Shown piece after piece: positions 7,913 through 16,489 of a DNA stretch of 64,000 nucleotides. Origin of the DNA: an uncultured Collinsella sp. (GTDB taxonomy: Bacteria; Actinomycetota; Coriobacteriia; Coriobacteriales; Coriobacteriaceae); the NCBI GenBank assembly GCA_958427355.1, contig CAUACA010000010.1, positions 1 through 64,000 of the forward strand. Reading direction: 5' to 3'. The number at the start of each line of letters is the position of its first letter. Position 1 is the first letter of the stretch. Under the pieces are notes generated by a model that was not told the origin of the DNA, did no database searches, and saw only the letters and a program-made list of their open reading frames with translations. The position numbers were made by a program, and so were the translations under genes.

Positions 7913-8713
7913 CTAGTACGGCTCAAACGAACCAATCACTCGGGACGACAGCTCAGCGCCCGCCTTCATACACGCCGGAATATCAAGGCCATCGATCACG
8001 CCCTTGGTAAACCCGGCAATATACGAGTCGCCGGCACCCACGGTGTTAACGACCTTCTCCGCCGGTACGATCCCGCACTCATAGAAGCGCTCACCGTCAT
8101 AGGCAATGCTTCCCTTCTCGCCAAGCGTGGCAACCGCAACGCGCGGTCCCAATTCCTGCACGTGGCGCACCCAGTCTCGTAGCTCCGGAGTGTCCTCTTC
8201 AAACGACATGAACGCGTAGTCTACGTAAGGAAAATGAGTCTCACAGGCATATTCGGGATCCTGGCTGAACACCGAGAAGTCCATTACCACCGTCTTGCCC
8301 GCATCATGCCATTCGGGCAGGAGGTCCAAACAATTGCCAAACAGGTCGGTATGAATGATGTCATGCTCTAGGATAAACGCCCGGTCGTCTTCATTCGGTC
8401 GATATGTCTCCATTACGCCATCGATTGCCTCGAGATGCACGCGATCGACGCCGTCTTTCAACGCCATGAGCATCACCGAGGTGTCGCCATCCTCCACCCG
8501 CAGATGTGAGATATCGAACCCCTCAGTGGCCAGCGCCTCCCTCATCTTGTCTCCGTACTCGTCCTTGCCGACAACCGACACGGCGGATACCGAAACGCCC
8601 ATTCGTGCAAGATGGATACCCCAGTCAATGCCATTACCAGTCGGATAGAACGCGCCGATGTTTTGATAGACGTCCGCGCAGCAAAAACCAGCCGCACACG
8701 CTTTAATACCCAT
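7913..8713 (-). CDS. PfkB-family sugar kinase (FrlD-like, first of two)
   Basis: A 266-residue ribokinase/PfkB protein. The substrate-side motif GNGIDWGIHLARMG replaces the usual GGNAVN, and the catalytic motif NTVGAGDSYIAGF contains the base Asp. The relation to fructoselysine 6-kinase is supported by gene context and the second kinase gene nearby. ATG 8713 has GGAG six bases upstream. The unusual GGNA region (TGNGID) suggests different substrate binding from the second kinase. It is downstream of a terminator hairpin, so expression may be lower. Confidence 0.8.
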   Translation of the reverse strand: MGIKACAAGFCCADVYQNIGAFYPTGNGIDWGIHLARMGVSVSAVSVVGKDEYGDKMREALATEGFDISHLRVEDGDTSVMLMALKDGVDRVHLEAIDGVMETYRPNEDDRAFILEHDIIHTDLFGNCLDLLPEWHDAGKTVVMDFSVFSQDPEYACETHFPYVDYAFMSFEEDTPELRDWVRHVQELGPRVAVATLGEKGSIAYDGERFYECGIVPAEKVVNTVGAGDSYIAGFTKGVIDGLDIPACMKAGAELSSRVIGSFEPY

Positions 8714-8730
8714 GGTCTTCTCCAATGTTC

Positions 8731-8764
8731 AAAAGGGGACCCACCGCATGGCGAGCCCCCTTTT
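8731..8764 (-). terminator. Intra-cluster terminator
   Basis: On the minus strand AAAAGGGGG pairs with CCCCTTTT around a roughly 17-base loop, ending in a T-run. It lies between the two kinase genes and probably separates or attenuates the distal half of the cluster. Confidence 0.7.
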
Positions 8765-8834
8765 CGCGTTTCGCTTATTGTTTTGCATCGGCTGTCCAAG
8801 GCCTCATAGCCAGACCGCCGTACGCTTTCTTAAG

Positions 8835-9698
8835 CTATTCGACGATCGGCGCTCCATGGCCCCAAGAACCTTCCATGCCGCACACGGTCGAGGCAAACCC
8901 GGCAGCAAAGTCGAGCGCGCGCTCGATGGCCTCTGCGCCATCCTCACCACGCTTGGCGGAATCGAGATAGCACATCAAAAACGAGGTGAGGAACGAGTCG
9001 CCCGCCCCCATGGTGTCCTTCATGTCCGCTACCGGTTTAGCCAGCTGGCGGTAATAACGCTCGCCGTCGTAAGCAATGCAGCCCTCGGCGCCCGCCGTAG
9101 CCGACACAAAACGCGGACCCAAGCCCTTCACCCATGCCAGACGCTCGCGAATCTCGTCCTCACTCGCGGCATCCGCCGCACTAAAGAAAGCGAAATCGAC
9201 GTAGGGCGCAATCTGCTCGTAATACTCGTCGGTGGAGTCGTCCGAGAAGTCAAAAGAAACCGTGATGCCCGCAGCCTTCAACTTGGGCAGCTCGCGCTCG
9301 GTAAAGCAATAGTTGCCCGAATGAACCACATCGAACTGCTTCATGTACGCAAGGTCAAAGCGATTGAGGACATAGCGCGCATCACCACGGATACCGCCCT
9401 CGTTGGAGCCAAGGAAGACACGGTCACCGTCAACGACGGTCACGCGAGCCGCTCCGTTCTCGCCAATCATCTGCTCGCACTTATCAAGCTCGATACCCTC
9501 ATCCTCGAGGCTTGCAATGACATGCTCGGCAGCGGCGTCATTGCCAAAAATGCCCATGTATGCGGAGCGTGCGGCACCGCATTTCTTGGCATAGACGGCA
9601 AAGTTCACCGCGTTGCCGCCAGGATACATGGTGTGGATATGCTCGTAGCGATCGACGACGTTGTCGCCAAATCCGAGCGCGTTAACGTTAAATGCCAT
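8835..9698 (-). CDS. frlD: PfkB-family kinase, fructoselysine 6-kinase-like (FrlD)
   Basis: A 287-residue kinase. GFGDNVVDRYEHIHTMYPGG and NAVNFAVYAKKCG match FrlD layout. VVDGDRVFLGSNEGG, FDFSDDSTDEYY, the ATAGAEG strand and DTMGAGDSFLTSF (catalytic Asp) follow. FrlD phosphorylates fructoselysine at C6 so that FrlB can cleave it. The FrlB-like gene is 14 bases upstream. The exact amino-acid moiety of the substrate cannot be read from sequence. Confidence 0.82.
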   Translation of the reverse strand: MAFNVNALGFGDNVVDRYEHIHTMYPGGNAVNFAVYAKKCGAARSAYMGIFGNDAAAEHVIASLEDEGIELDKCEQMIGENGAARVTVVDGDRVFLGSNEGGIRGDARYVLNRFDLAYMKQFDVVHSGNYCFTERELPKLKAAGITVSFDFSDDSTDEYYEQIAPYVDFAFFSAADAASEDEIRERLAWVKGLGPRFVSATAGAEGCIAYDGERYYRQLAKPVADMKDTMGAGDSFLTSFLMCYLDSAKRGEDGAEAIERALDFAAGFASTVCGMEGSWGHGAPIVE

Positions 9699-9712
9699 GG
9701 CCTTTGTCCCTT

Positions 9713-10681
9713 CTAGTACTCGACAACACCCATATAGCGACGGAAATCGGGATCGTGATCAAACACCTTGCCGCGTGCAGCACGCAGCTCGCAATTCATG
9801 GCGTAGAACAGCACCGGGTCCAGATAGGCACGGACGCTCGCCGGCACGGCTTCCATACCGTACTCCTTGGCATCGAGCACCATCAGCGTATCGGTATGCG
9901 TCTTAAGGAACGCCAGGGCGCGCTCGTCCATAGCACGGCACTCGCTGGAGCCCATCTGCAGGAAGTAAAAAACGCCATCCTGAGTAGCCTCGAAGGGGCC
10001 ATGGAAGTACTCGGCAGAGTGGATGTAGCTGCAGTGCTGCCACTGCATCTCCATAAGAGAGCAGATAGCGAAACCGTAGGTCTGGCTAAAGTTGGGACCG
10101 CTGCCCAGAATATAGAAGAACTCGTGCTCCTGGCAAAGCTTGGCAAAGCGATCGCCCAGCTCGGCATTTACCTTCTCGCGTGCCGGGGGAAGAATCTTAT
10201 CCATCTCGGCGATACCGGCATACATATCGGCAAGATCGGCGTAGCCTTCCTGCTGATCGAGCAGCTCTGCCGCAAGCGACAGCGAAATGCCAGCGGGGAC
10301 CTCGGCCTGCGGCACACCCTCGCCCCATGGGTAGACCCACGTGGTCCACTTGCCGGAGTCGATCTTGGATCCAGCGTTGTCGGTCTGGGCGATCACCGTA
10401 GCGCCGGCGGCAAGGGCAATCTCGCAGCCCTCGACGACCTCCGGGGTATTGCCACTGTGGCTGCAAGCGATGACCAGGGACTTCTCGCCCAGACGACGCG
10501 GACGCATAATGTCGAATTCACGTGCGGTATAGATATACGAAGTGAAGGTGGTTGCCTCGCGCTGCAGAAGCTCATGAGCCGGGATCAAATCGATCATGGA
10601 GCCACCGCAAGCAATCCAGTAGACGCTGTCGAACTTGCCCTTCTCGGCAATTGCCTCTTTGATCAGATCGTGTGCGTTCAT
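9713..10681 (-). CDS. frlB: SIS-domain fructosamine 6-phosphate deglycase (FrlB-like)
   Basis: A 322-residue protein with two SIS (sugar isomerase) domains. IACGGSMIDLIPAHELL and ACSHSGNTPEVVEG mark the first, and ILGSGPNFSQTYGFAI with SAEYFHGPFEA marks the second. FrlB-type enzymes split phosphorylated Amadori products into glucose 6-phosphate and an amine or amino acid. ATG 10681 follows AAAGGA. Its neighbours FrlD and the FrlC-like gene support this reading over a GlmS-like or AgaS role. Confidence 0.85.
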   Translation of the reverse strand: MNAHDLIKEAIAEKGKFDSVYWIACGGSMIDLIPAHELLQREATTFTSYIYTAREFDIMRPRRLGEKSLVIACSHSGNTPEVVEGCEIALAAGATVIAQTDNAGSKIDSGKWTTWVYPWGEGVPQAEVPAGISLSLAAELLDQQEGYADLADMYAGIAEMDKILPPAREKVNAELGDRFAKLCQEHEFFYILGSGPNFSQTYGFAICSLMEMQWQHCSYIHSAEYFHGPFEATQDGVFYFLQMGSSECRAMDERALAFLKTHTDTLMVLDAKEYGMEAVPASVRAYLDPVLFYAMNCELRAARGKVFDHDPDFRRYMGVVEY

Positions 10682-10743
10682 ATCCAGTTCCTTTCTTATT
10701 TGACCCGCAATCAATGACGTTGACTGCGTGGCCGATAGTTGTT

Positions 10744-11595
10744 TTAGTCAATCAGATATTTCTCGAATGCGGCCATGTTCTTGGCATCTGCCGCGGCCGG
10801 GTCATCGTAGTAACGACCGTCCGTGATTTCCTGGCCCAGCATGCCGTCAAAACCATGGGCGTTGAGTGCGGCGACGAAGGCGTCCATATCGTGCTTGCCA
10901 TCGCCCCACACCAGATGGCCATACGGGTCACCGTCGATAAAGTGCATCTCGTGAATTGCCCCATCACCAAAGGCGGCAAACCAGTCCTCGAGCGTCTCGC
11001 CCGCAACGCCCATCGCAGTTGTATCAACCATGGGCTGTAAGTACGGGCTCGCGACCTCGTCAATCATGCGCTTCGCATCGGAAACCGTCGTCACAAGGTT
11101 GCTCTCCTCGGGACGCAGGCTTTCCATCGTAAGCACCAGACCGTGCTCGCCGGCATACTCCGCCAGAATGGACAAGTGCTCGCGGCTGCGCTTCCAGGCT
11201 TCCTCGCGGTCCTCGTCCCAGTCGCCCCAGCCCGAGTTGATGGACATACGATCGCACCCAAGTACCTCGGCAAGCTCAATGCCGTGCTTAAAGTACGCCA
11301 GGCTGCGCTGTTCATGCAGCGGCTTGCGTGCGCAGTACTGCCAAGGATAGACAACATTCTCGGGGCACAGAGTACGATACCTAAGCCCACGGTCTGCAGC
11401 CTTTTTCGCCAGGACCTCAGCCTCAAAGTAGCCCGTATGGTCGAGCGTCACATGCGGCTCTGCACACCACAGCTCAATGGACTCAAAGCCCAAGCGCTGC
11501 TGCACATCAAGGAAGTAATCGAGCGACCACATGATGTAGTGGATATTCATGCCCGCAATCTGCTCGCGGCGCAGCGTCGGTTTGGATTCAGACAT
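10744..11595 (-). CDS. Sugar isomerase/epimerase TIM-barrel protein (FrlC-like)
   Basis: A 283-residue AP-endonuclease-2/xylose-isomerase-like barrel. The GFESIELWCAEPH strand, the acidic ligand region LTMESLRPEESNLVTT, PMVDTTAMG, HEMHFIDGD and GQEITDG supply the expected Glu-Asp-His-Glu metal set. FrlC interconverts fructoselysine and psicoselysine; the shared ESLxPxESN stretch favours that class. AAGGAGG precedes the ATG. It starts one base past the stop of the upstream amidohydrolase, so the two are co-translated. Confidence 0.78.
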   Translation of the reverse strand: MSESKPTLRREQIAGMNIHYIMWSLDYFLDVQQRLGFESIELWCAEPHVTLDHTGYFEAEVLAKKAADRGLRYRTLCPENVVYPWQYCARKPLHEQRSLAYFKHGIELAEVLGCDRMSINSGWGDWDEDREEAWKRSREHLSILAEYAGEHGLVLTMESLRPEESNLVTTVSDAKRMIDEVASPYLQPMVDTTAMGVAGETLEDWFAAFGDGAIHEMHFIDGDPYGHLVWGDGKHDMDAFVAALNAHGFDGMLGQEITDGRYYDDPAAADAKNMAAFEKYLID

Positions 11596-11596
11596 C

Positions 11597-13180
11597 TTAT
11601 GCCTCCTTATTTCGATCGAACACGATTTGTCCGTCCGACATCGTCATGTCAACCGCAAGATCACGTACGTCGCGATAATCGAGGTCGAACACATCCCGAT
11701 CGAGCACGCAGATATCGGCAAGCTTGCCGACCTCGAGCGTACCCAGCTCGTCTTCACGCATCAGATCGTACGCGCCCCCGGCAGTCCAAGCGCGCAAGAG
11801 CTCGACAAGCGTCAGCGCGTTGACCTCATTCACGGGCAGTCCGTCGTCGAAGTATCCGCCGCACGCACTGTAGATTGACTCGCCCAAGCTCGGAATCAGC
11901 AGCGGTAAATCCGTGCCACAGCACACTGTGCATCCGGAATCTTCCATGCCGCGGCGATTCCAGCTGTGCAAAAGTCGCGTCTCGCCAATTTGTCGACGCA
12001 TCATCGACAGGCAATCCTCGCGCCGGTCCAGCGTTAGAATCTGCGGATAGACCTCGCAAATTCCACCTAACTTGCCAAACTCGACAAGATCGGTCGGGTC
12101 AGAGTTCTCGAGATCGGTAATCGCATGGCGGCGAAGCATCCGTCCATGCTCGTCTCGAGGCAGCGAGGCATAGAGCGCCACGGTGCGACGAACGGCGCCA
12201 TCGCCCTGGCAATGCAAGGAATATCGGAAGCCGTCAGCATCAATTGCACGCAGCTCGTCCTCAATCAGATCCCACTCTGGCTCCTCGACGACCGTCTTGC
12301 CGGCAGCGCCTGCATCGGCCGAGTCCTCATAGGGGTCTATCATCTCGGCAAGCCCCGCCCATACGCCGCGATCGGTCATACGGTTGAAGCCAGAAAAACG
12401 AACGAACGGTCCCCGGAAGCGCTCTCGTGCCTCGCGGGCATATGACAGATTTGCACCGGCACCCACCGGCTGCGACATCATAGAGACGCGAACCGTCAGC
12501 TCACCAGATTCCTCACGGCGAGCCATTTCGTCGGCAAAGCCGTAGTAGTCATCAAACGCCATCTCCTTGATGGCGGTAACGCCGCGCTCGTTAAGCATGC
12601 TCATGTAGTCCGAATACCCGGCACGCGCCTCGGGCAGCGCGAGGAAATCGCTCATCATGCGCCAGATCTTCTCGGCATAGCACGCCTGGGGTGTAAAGCC
12701 GTATCGCGCACTGGCGGCAGCGTTGAGAACGCAGGTCTCCGCTCCTGGTGTAAAGCAGACGACGGGGATATCGCCAAAACAATCGTCAAACACAGCTGCC
12801 GTATTTGCGTTCTCGGCATCCGATGCCAACGTTTTGGGTAGGTTGTGACCAAAAGCCGCCGCGCAATCCGGATGATCTTCTTTCCATGCACGCAAGAGCG
12901 ACACGGCCTCTTTGGCATCGGCGATGCCGGACAGATCAGACCCCAATGTCCGCAGCGCCCAGCCTGTATAGAAGGTATGCACATCGATCAGGCCAGGCAT
13001 GACGGTGCGGTCGCCAAGGTCAACTACCTCGTCTGCCTGGGTCAAATACGAAGCTACCTCACTCTTGGTGCCAACAGCCTCAATTCGATTGCCACGGACC
13101 GCTACGAAACCTTCAAACGGCAGGTCCCCCGTACCGGTAAAGACGCTCTTAGACGTCAGGACCGTCAAACGATCAGACAT
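11597..13180 (-). CDS. YtcJ-like amidohydrolase with a non-canonical HxH site
   Basis: A 527-residue amidohydrolase-3 family protein. A small N-terminal beta domain leads to PGLIDVHTFYTGW, where the second His of the HxH pair is Phe (residue 70). Later ligands remain: YSLHCQGDGAVRRT, LLRRHAITDLENSD and CCGTDLPLLIPSLGESI. The C-terminus GTLEVGKLADICVLDRD is typical. In this operon it could deacylate or open an N-substituted sugar before FrlC/FrlB act, but that is inference. ATG 13180 has an AGGTGG site. Confidence 0.8.
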   Translation of the reverse strand: MSDRLTVLTSKSVFTGTGDLPFEGFVAVRGNRIEAVGTKSEVASYLTQADEVVDLGDRTVMPGLIDVHTFYTGWALRTLGSDLSGIADAKEAVSLLRAWKEDHPDCAAAFGHNLPKTLASDAENANTAAVFDDCFGDIPVVCFTPGAETCVLNAAASARYGFTPQACYAEKIWRMMSDFLALPEARAGYSDYMSMLNERGVTAIKEMAFDDYYGFADEMARREESGELTVRVSMMSQPVGAGANLSYAREARERFRGPFVRFSGFNRMTDRGVWAGLAEMIDPYEDSADAGAAGKTVVEEPEWDLIEDELRAIDADGFRYSLHCQGDGAVRRTVALYASLPRDEHGRMLRRHAITDLENSDPTDLVEFGKLGGICEVYPQILTLDRREDCLSMMRRQIGETRLLHSWNRRGMEDSGCTVCCGTDLPLLIPSLGESIYSACGGYFDDGLPVNEVNALTLVELLRAWTAGGAYDLMREDELGTLEVGKLADICVLDRDVFDLDYRDVRDLAVDMTMSDGQIVFDRNKEA

Positions 13181-13189
13181 CACAACCAC

Positions 13190-14653
13190 CTACACCGGAA
13201 GCATGCCAGAGACTGCCGTTACGATCAGACCAAAGACGACCATGAAAATGAAGAACTTCCAAATGGTCTTCCACCATTGGCCAAACGAAATCCTAGCCAC
13301 GGCAAGACCGGCGACCGTCATGCCCGCCACGGGGCTGATGGTGTTGATGGTCTGGTTGGCAAACTGGAGCGCGGTGACGGCCGCCTCGGGATTGAGGCCC
13401 ATGAGCTCGGTCAGGGGGCCCATAACGGGCATGGTGAGCGCCGCCAGGCCAGAACTCGAGGGAACCAGCAAAGAGAGCAGGCCAAGGACGATATACATAA
13501 ACGTGGTGTAGACGGCGGCGGGTGCACCGGCAAGCGCGGTAGCGAGCGCCTGGAGGATGGTGTCGATGATCATGCCGCCCTCGGCGATGACCAGAATACC
13601 GCGAGCGATACCGATAACGATGGCAGCGTACGCAAAGTCGGCGAGACCCTTAACGAACTCCTCTGCGATCGTCTGCTGGTCAAGGCCGCCCAGGATACCG
13701 GCAAGCAAGCCCATGCCAAGGAACACGGCAGAAATCTCATTCATGTACCAGCCCTGGGTAACAAGACCCCAGACGATAATGCCCATACCGCAAGCAAAAT
13801 CGATAAGCACGAGCTTCTGACGGATAGTGAACTCTTCCTCGATGGAGGCATCGGTCACGGAAAACTCGATACGCTTGAGCTTATCGTCCTCGTACACAAT
13901 GGACGACTCGGGGTTTTTCTTGACGCGCATGGCGTAGCGCATGGCCCATGCGATACCGACGGCAGTGAAGATGACCCAAGAAACGGCGCGCAGCCACAGT
14001 TGCGGATTACCCTCGATGCCAATGATGCCTTGGGCGATCAAAACATTAAACGGGTCGATGGTCGAAGCACAATATCCCAGGTTAGGACCAAGGAAGCAGA
14101 TGATGAATGCCGTCATCGAGTCATAACCGATACCCATCATGATGGGAATGAAGATGGCATAGAACGGCAGGGCTTCCTCAGACATACCAAACGTAGTGCC
14201 GCAAATGGACAGCAATGTCATCGTGATGGGGATGATGAGGATGTCCTTGTTCTTAAGCTTTTTAATCACACGGCTCATGCCGGCATTCAAAGCGTTGGTC
14301 TTGGTGATGATTGCGAACGATCCGCCAATCAATAAGACGAACGCAACGACGTCGGCAGCCTCTTGGATACCCTTGGTGGGCGCTTGCAGAACCGCGAAGA
14401 TATCCTGGCCCAGATTGATGGTCTCGCCGGTCTCGGAATCGGTGTAGTTCTTATCGACCTGTTCATAGGTTCCAGCAACGGCGACTTCACGCTCGCCCGC
14501 CGCTGTCGAAATCGTCTTGCGCTGATACTGACCAGAGGGAACGATCCAAGTCAGGACCGCAAAGACAACGATCAGCAAGAACATGATCGTATAGACATGC
14601 GGTAATTTGAACTTAAAACGTCTGTTTGTCTTCTTCGCCTTCGTATCTGACAT
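13190..14653 (-). CDS. YfcC/DcuC-family membrane transporter
   Basis: A 487-residue protein with about 12 membrane helices and an N-terminal basic cytosolic segment before PHVYTIMFLLIVVFAVLTW. Family landmarks are the long periplasmic loop after the first helix, TTFGMSEEALPFYAIFIP, GPNLGYCASTIDPFNVLIAQ and LVPSSSGLAALTMPVMGP. YfcC proteins carry C4-dicarboxylates, basic amino acids or related compounds. Here it is the only importer in the cluster and so probably brings in the Amadori substrate. ATG 14653 follows GGAGG and is the first gene after the mapped promoter. Confidence 0.85.
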   Translation of the reverse strand: MSDTKAKKTNRRFKFKLPHVYTIMFLLIVVFAVLTWIVPSGQYQRKTISTAAGEREVAVAGTYEQVDKNYTDSETGETINLGQDIFAVLQAPTKGIQEAADVVAFVLLIGGSFAIITKTNALNAGMSRVIKKLKNKDILIIPITMTLLSICGTTFGMSEEALPFYAIFIPIMMGIGYDSMTAFIICFLGPNLGYCASTIDPFNVLIAQGIIGIEGNPQLWLRAVSWVIFTAVGIAWAMRYAMRVKKNPESSIVYEDDKLKRIEFSVTDASIEEEFTIRQKLVLIDFACGMGIIVWGLVTQGWYMNEISAVFLGMGLLAGILGGLDQQTIAEEFVKGLADFAYAAIVIGIARGILVIAEGGMIIDTILQALATALAGAPAAVYTTFMYIVLGLLSLLVPSSSGLAALTMPVMGPLTELMGLNPEAAVTALQFANQTINTISPVAGMTVAGLAVARISFGQWWKTIWKFFIFMVVFGLIVTAVSGMLPV

Positions 14654-14695
14654 AGATACCTCCAAAGAACTCGAGACTGCATCGCATCTCGCTTC

Positions 14696-14761
14696 AACGT
14701 TTGCACAATGCAAACGTTCTATGACGTCCCATAGATTACCAGCAGCTTTTTCCTTCATCAA
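14696..14761 (-). promoter_or_regulatory. Promoter and perfect palindromic operator of the fructosamine-type cluster
   Basis: On the minus strand -35 TTGATG (14756-14761) and -10 TAATCT (14733-14738) are separated by 17 bases. Just past the expected start point lies AACGTTTGCA-CAA-TGCAAACGTT (14696-14718), a perfect 10-bp inverted repeat. A repressor bound there would block the transporter operon. The GntR protein encoded upstream is the obvious candidate, although the half-site also looks LacI-like. Confidence 0.7.
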
Positions 14762-14823
14762 GATAATTTCAAACTGATTGCCGCAACGCGGTTGAACGGT
14801 TGCGTTTGCGCCGTGAACGGTAT

Positions 14824-14859
14824 GGAAACGCCCGGTGAGATGATCTACCGGGCGCTTCC
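14824..14859 (-). terminator. Hairpin after the GntR gene
   Basis: A 13-bp stem with one mismatch (14824-14836 with 14847-14859) lies 12 bases past the regulator's stop. No T-run follows, so read-through into the transporter is possible. Confidence 0.55.
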
Positions 14860-14871
14860 ATTCGCAATGTC

Positions 14872-15615
14872 CTAGATGTCAAAAACGTAGCGAGACCCAA
14901 CGATCCGCTGACGACCGATGATAAACGGCCGCCGCCGCTCATCGAAAAAGAAGGCTTCCATATAAAACAAGGGTTCGCCAACGGGAACTGCCAACAGCCG
15001 AGCGACCTCGGGCGACGCGCACGCGATCTCGAGCGTGCACGGGTCGGTAAACGCGGGCGTGCGGCCTGTTCGGTTGCGCACGAACTCAAAAATGGATTGG
15101 TTAGATAGAGGTGCCGTTGATAGATAGGCGTTGTCCTCGTAAACGTATATGTTGTTCTCGAGCATGACGGGGACTCCATCGGCAGTACGTACACGCTCAA
15201 CGCAAATCAAATCAGTTCCAACGGGAACACCAAAGAACTGCGCTTCGGTAGAATCTGCTGGCAGTATCTTTCTCGAAATGACGCACGCCCCCGGTTCCAT
15301 TCCGTTAACGCGGCATGCGTCCGAAAAACTCTGGACGTCATCCTTCTGGCGAATCTTGCGCTTGAGCTTGGGGGCATTGACGAACGTGCCTTTCCCCTGT
15401 CGCTTCGTTAGATAGCCCTGCTGGACGAGCTCCTCAATAGCGCGTCGCACGGTAACGCGGCCAACTTTATAGCTCTCAGCCAATTCGAATTCGTTGGGTA
15501 TCCGCGCGCCTGACTTGTAGGCGCCGGAGTTGATTTCGTTTTTGATGATATCAATAACCTGTTGGTACAGCGGTATCGCTGCTTTACCGTCAGTTGGCCC
15601 TTCAGTCGGTGGCAT
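14872..15615 (-). CDS. GntR-family regulator with UTRA effector domain
   Basis: A 247-residue HutC/FrlR-type repressor. Residues about 12-80 are the winged helix (PLYQQVIDIIKNEI, ELAESYKVGRVTVRRAIEEL, LTKRQGKGTFV). The rest is a UTRA ligand domain with FGVPVGTDLICVERVR, VMLENNIYVYED, LEIACASPEVARLL and a final GSRYVFDI. UTRA domains usually bind phosphorylated sugars. Position upstream of the catabolic genes in the same orientation suggests it controls them, like FrlR. Confidence 0.88.
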   Translation of the reverse strand: MPPTEGPTDGKAAIPLYQQVIDIIKNEINSGAYKSGARIPNEFELAESYKVGRVTVRRAIEELVQQGYLTKRQGKGTFVNAPKLKRKIRQKDDVQSFSDACRVNGMEPGACVISRKILPADSTEAQFFGVPVGTDLICVERVRTADGVPVMLENNIYVYEDNAYLSTAPLSNQSIFEFVRNRTGRTPAFTDPCTLEIACASPEVARLLAVPVGEPLFYMEAFFFDERRRPFIIGRQRIVGSRYVFDI

Positions 15616-15646
15616 ATACCCTCTCCCAGCACAATTAATTCTAAAA

Positions 15647-15681
15647 CGGGCTTAAGGGCATTCAACAAGCCCTTAAGCCCG
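15647..15681. terminator. Bidirectional terminator
   Basis: A perfect 13-bp stem, CGGGCTTAAGGGC at 15647-15659 with its complement at 15669-15681. T-rich sequence follows on the minus strand. It ends the HAD gene transcript ahead of the GntR promoter. Confidence 0.88.
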
Positions 15682-15765
15682 CATTAGCTTAAAGTATGCT
15701 AGGTGTCGCACCAAAATGTTGGCTATTTACTCATCAGACCCGAAAAACGCGCAACTACCGCGCTC

Positions 15766-16425
15766 CTAAGAAAGCGTGAGCAGCTCCGGCAGCTGGTCGA
15801 TAATCTTGTCCGCGGCATCCTGGCTAAAGCCAAAGCGCTCCTCGCGCTTGGCAATGACCGTCAGGCCGGCTCGCTTGCCGGCAGTGATGCCAGGCACCGA
15901 ATCCTCGACGCAGCAGCAGCGATTCGCGGGCAGCCCCAGCAGATCCAGCGCATGCAAGTAGATGTCGGGCTCGGGCTTGCTCTCCTTAAACTGCTCGCCG
16001 CTCACCACATACTCAAAGGCATCCGACAGCCCGCACGCATTGAGCACTTCCTCGATGCTATCCATGGGAGACGAGCTGGCAAGCGCCACGCGAACGCCGC
16101 GGCGCGGCAGCTCTCGAATCGTATCCACGGCGCCTGGGTTAATCAAAACCTGATAGTCGCGCGGACGCTTATGCGCCCACTCGTTCCAACGGGCCAACGC
16201 TTCCTCGCCAGTGAAATGCCCCTTACCGGCGCGCTCAAACCAATCGACCAGCATATGCAGGAAGAACTGGTGCGAAGTACCGACCTGCCCATTCAACTCC
16301 TCTTGAGTCAGGTTAAGCCCAAGCTCCTTGGCAAACGCGGCAGTCTCGCCCAGGTAGTAATACTCGGTATCGACAATCACGCCGTCCATGTCAAAGATCA
16401 CGGCGTCGAACGGAAATGCGGACAC
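15766..16425 (-). CDS. HAD-superfamily phosphatase/phosphomutase (beta-PGM-like)
   Basis: A 219-residue HAD subfamily IA enzyme. Motif I is VIFDMDGVIVDTE, motif II VALASSSP, motif III Lys lies in FKESKPEPDIYLHAL, and motif IV is CCCVEDSVPG. A helical cap follows motif I. GTG 16425 follows GGGAGG. Members hydrolyse or isomerise sugar phosphates; specificity is not evident. It is transcribed alone or with the next HAD gene. Confidence 0.85.
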   Translation of the reverse strand: MSAFPFDAVIFDMDGVIVDTEYYYLGETAAFAKELGLNLTQEELNGQVGTSHQFFLHMLVDWFERAGKGHFTGEEALARWNEWAHKRPRDYQVLINPGAVDTIRELPRRGVRVALASSSPMDSIEEVLNACGLSDAFEYVVSGEQFKESKPEPDIYLHALDLLGLPANRCCCVEDSVPGITAGKRAGLTVIAKREERFGFSQDAADKIIDQLPELLTLS

Positions 16426-16440
16426 GGCACCCTCCCTAAC

Positions 16441-16466
16441 AAAAGGACGCCCACGAGTAGGCGCCC
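16441..16466 (-). terminator. Terminator of the Cof-type HAD gene
   Basis: On the minus strand GGGCGCC pairs with GGGCGTCC through a G-U pair, followed by TTTT. It lies between the two HAD genes. Confidence 0.7.
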
Positions 16467-16489
16467 GAACCATGCATTAATCGGCGATT

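Noticed and set aside
12845..14335. A 496-codon plus-strand frame opposite the transporter and amidohydrolase
   Set aside because: The translated protein is hydrophilic and repetitive without motifs, while the minus strand encodes clear family proteins with ribosome sites.
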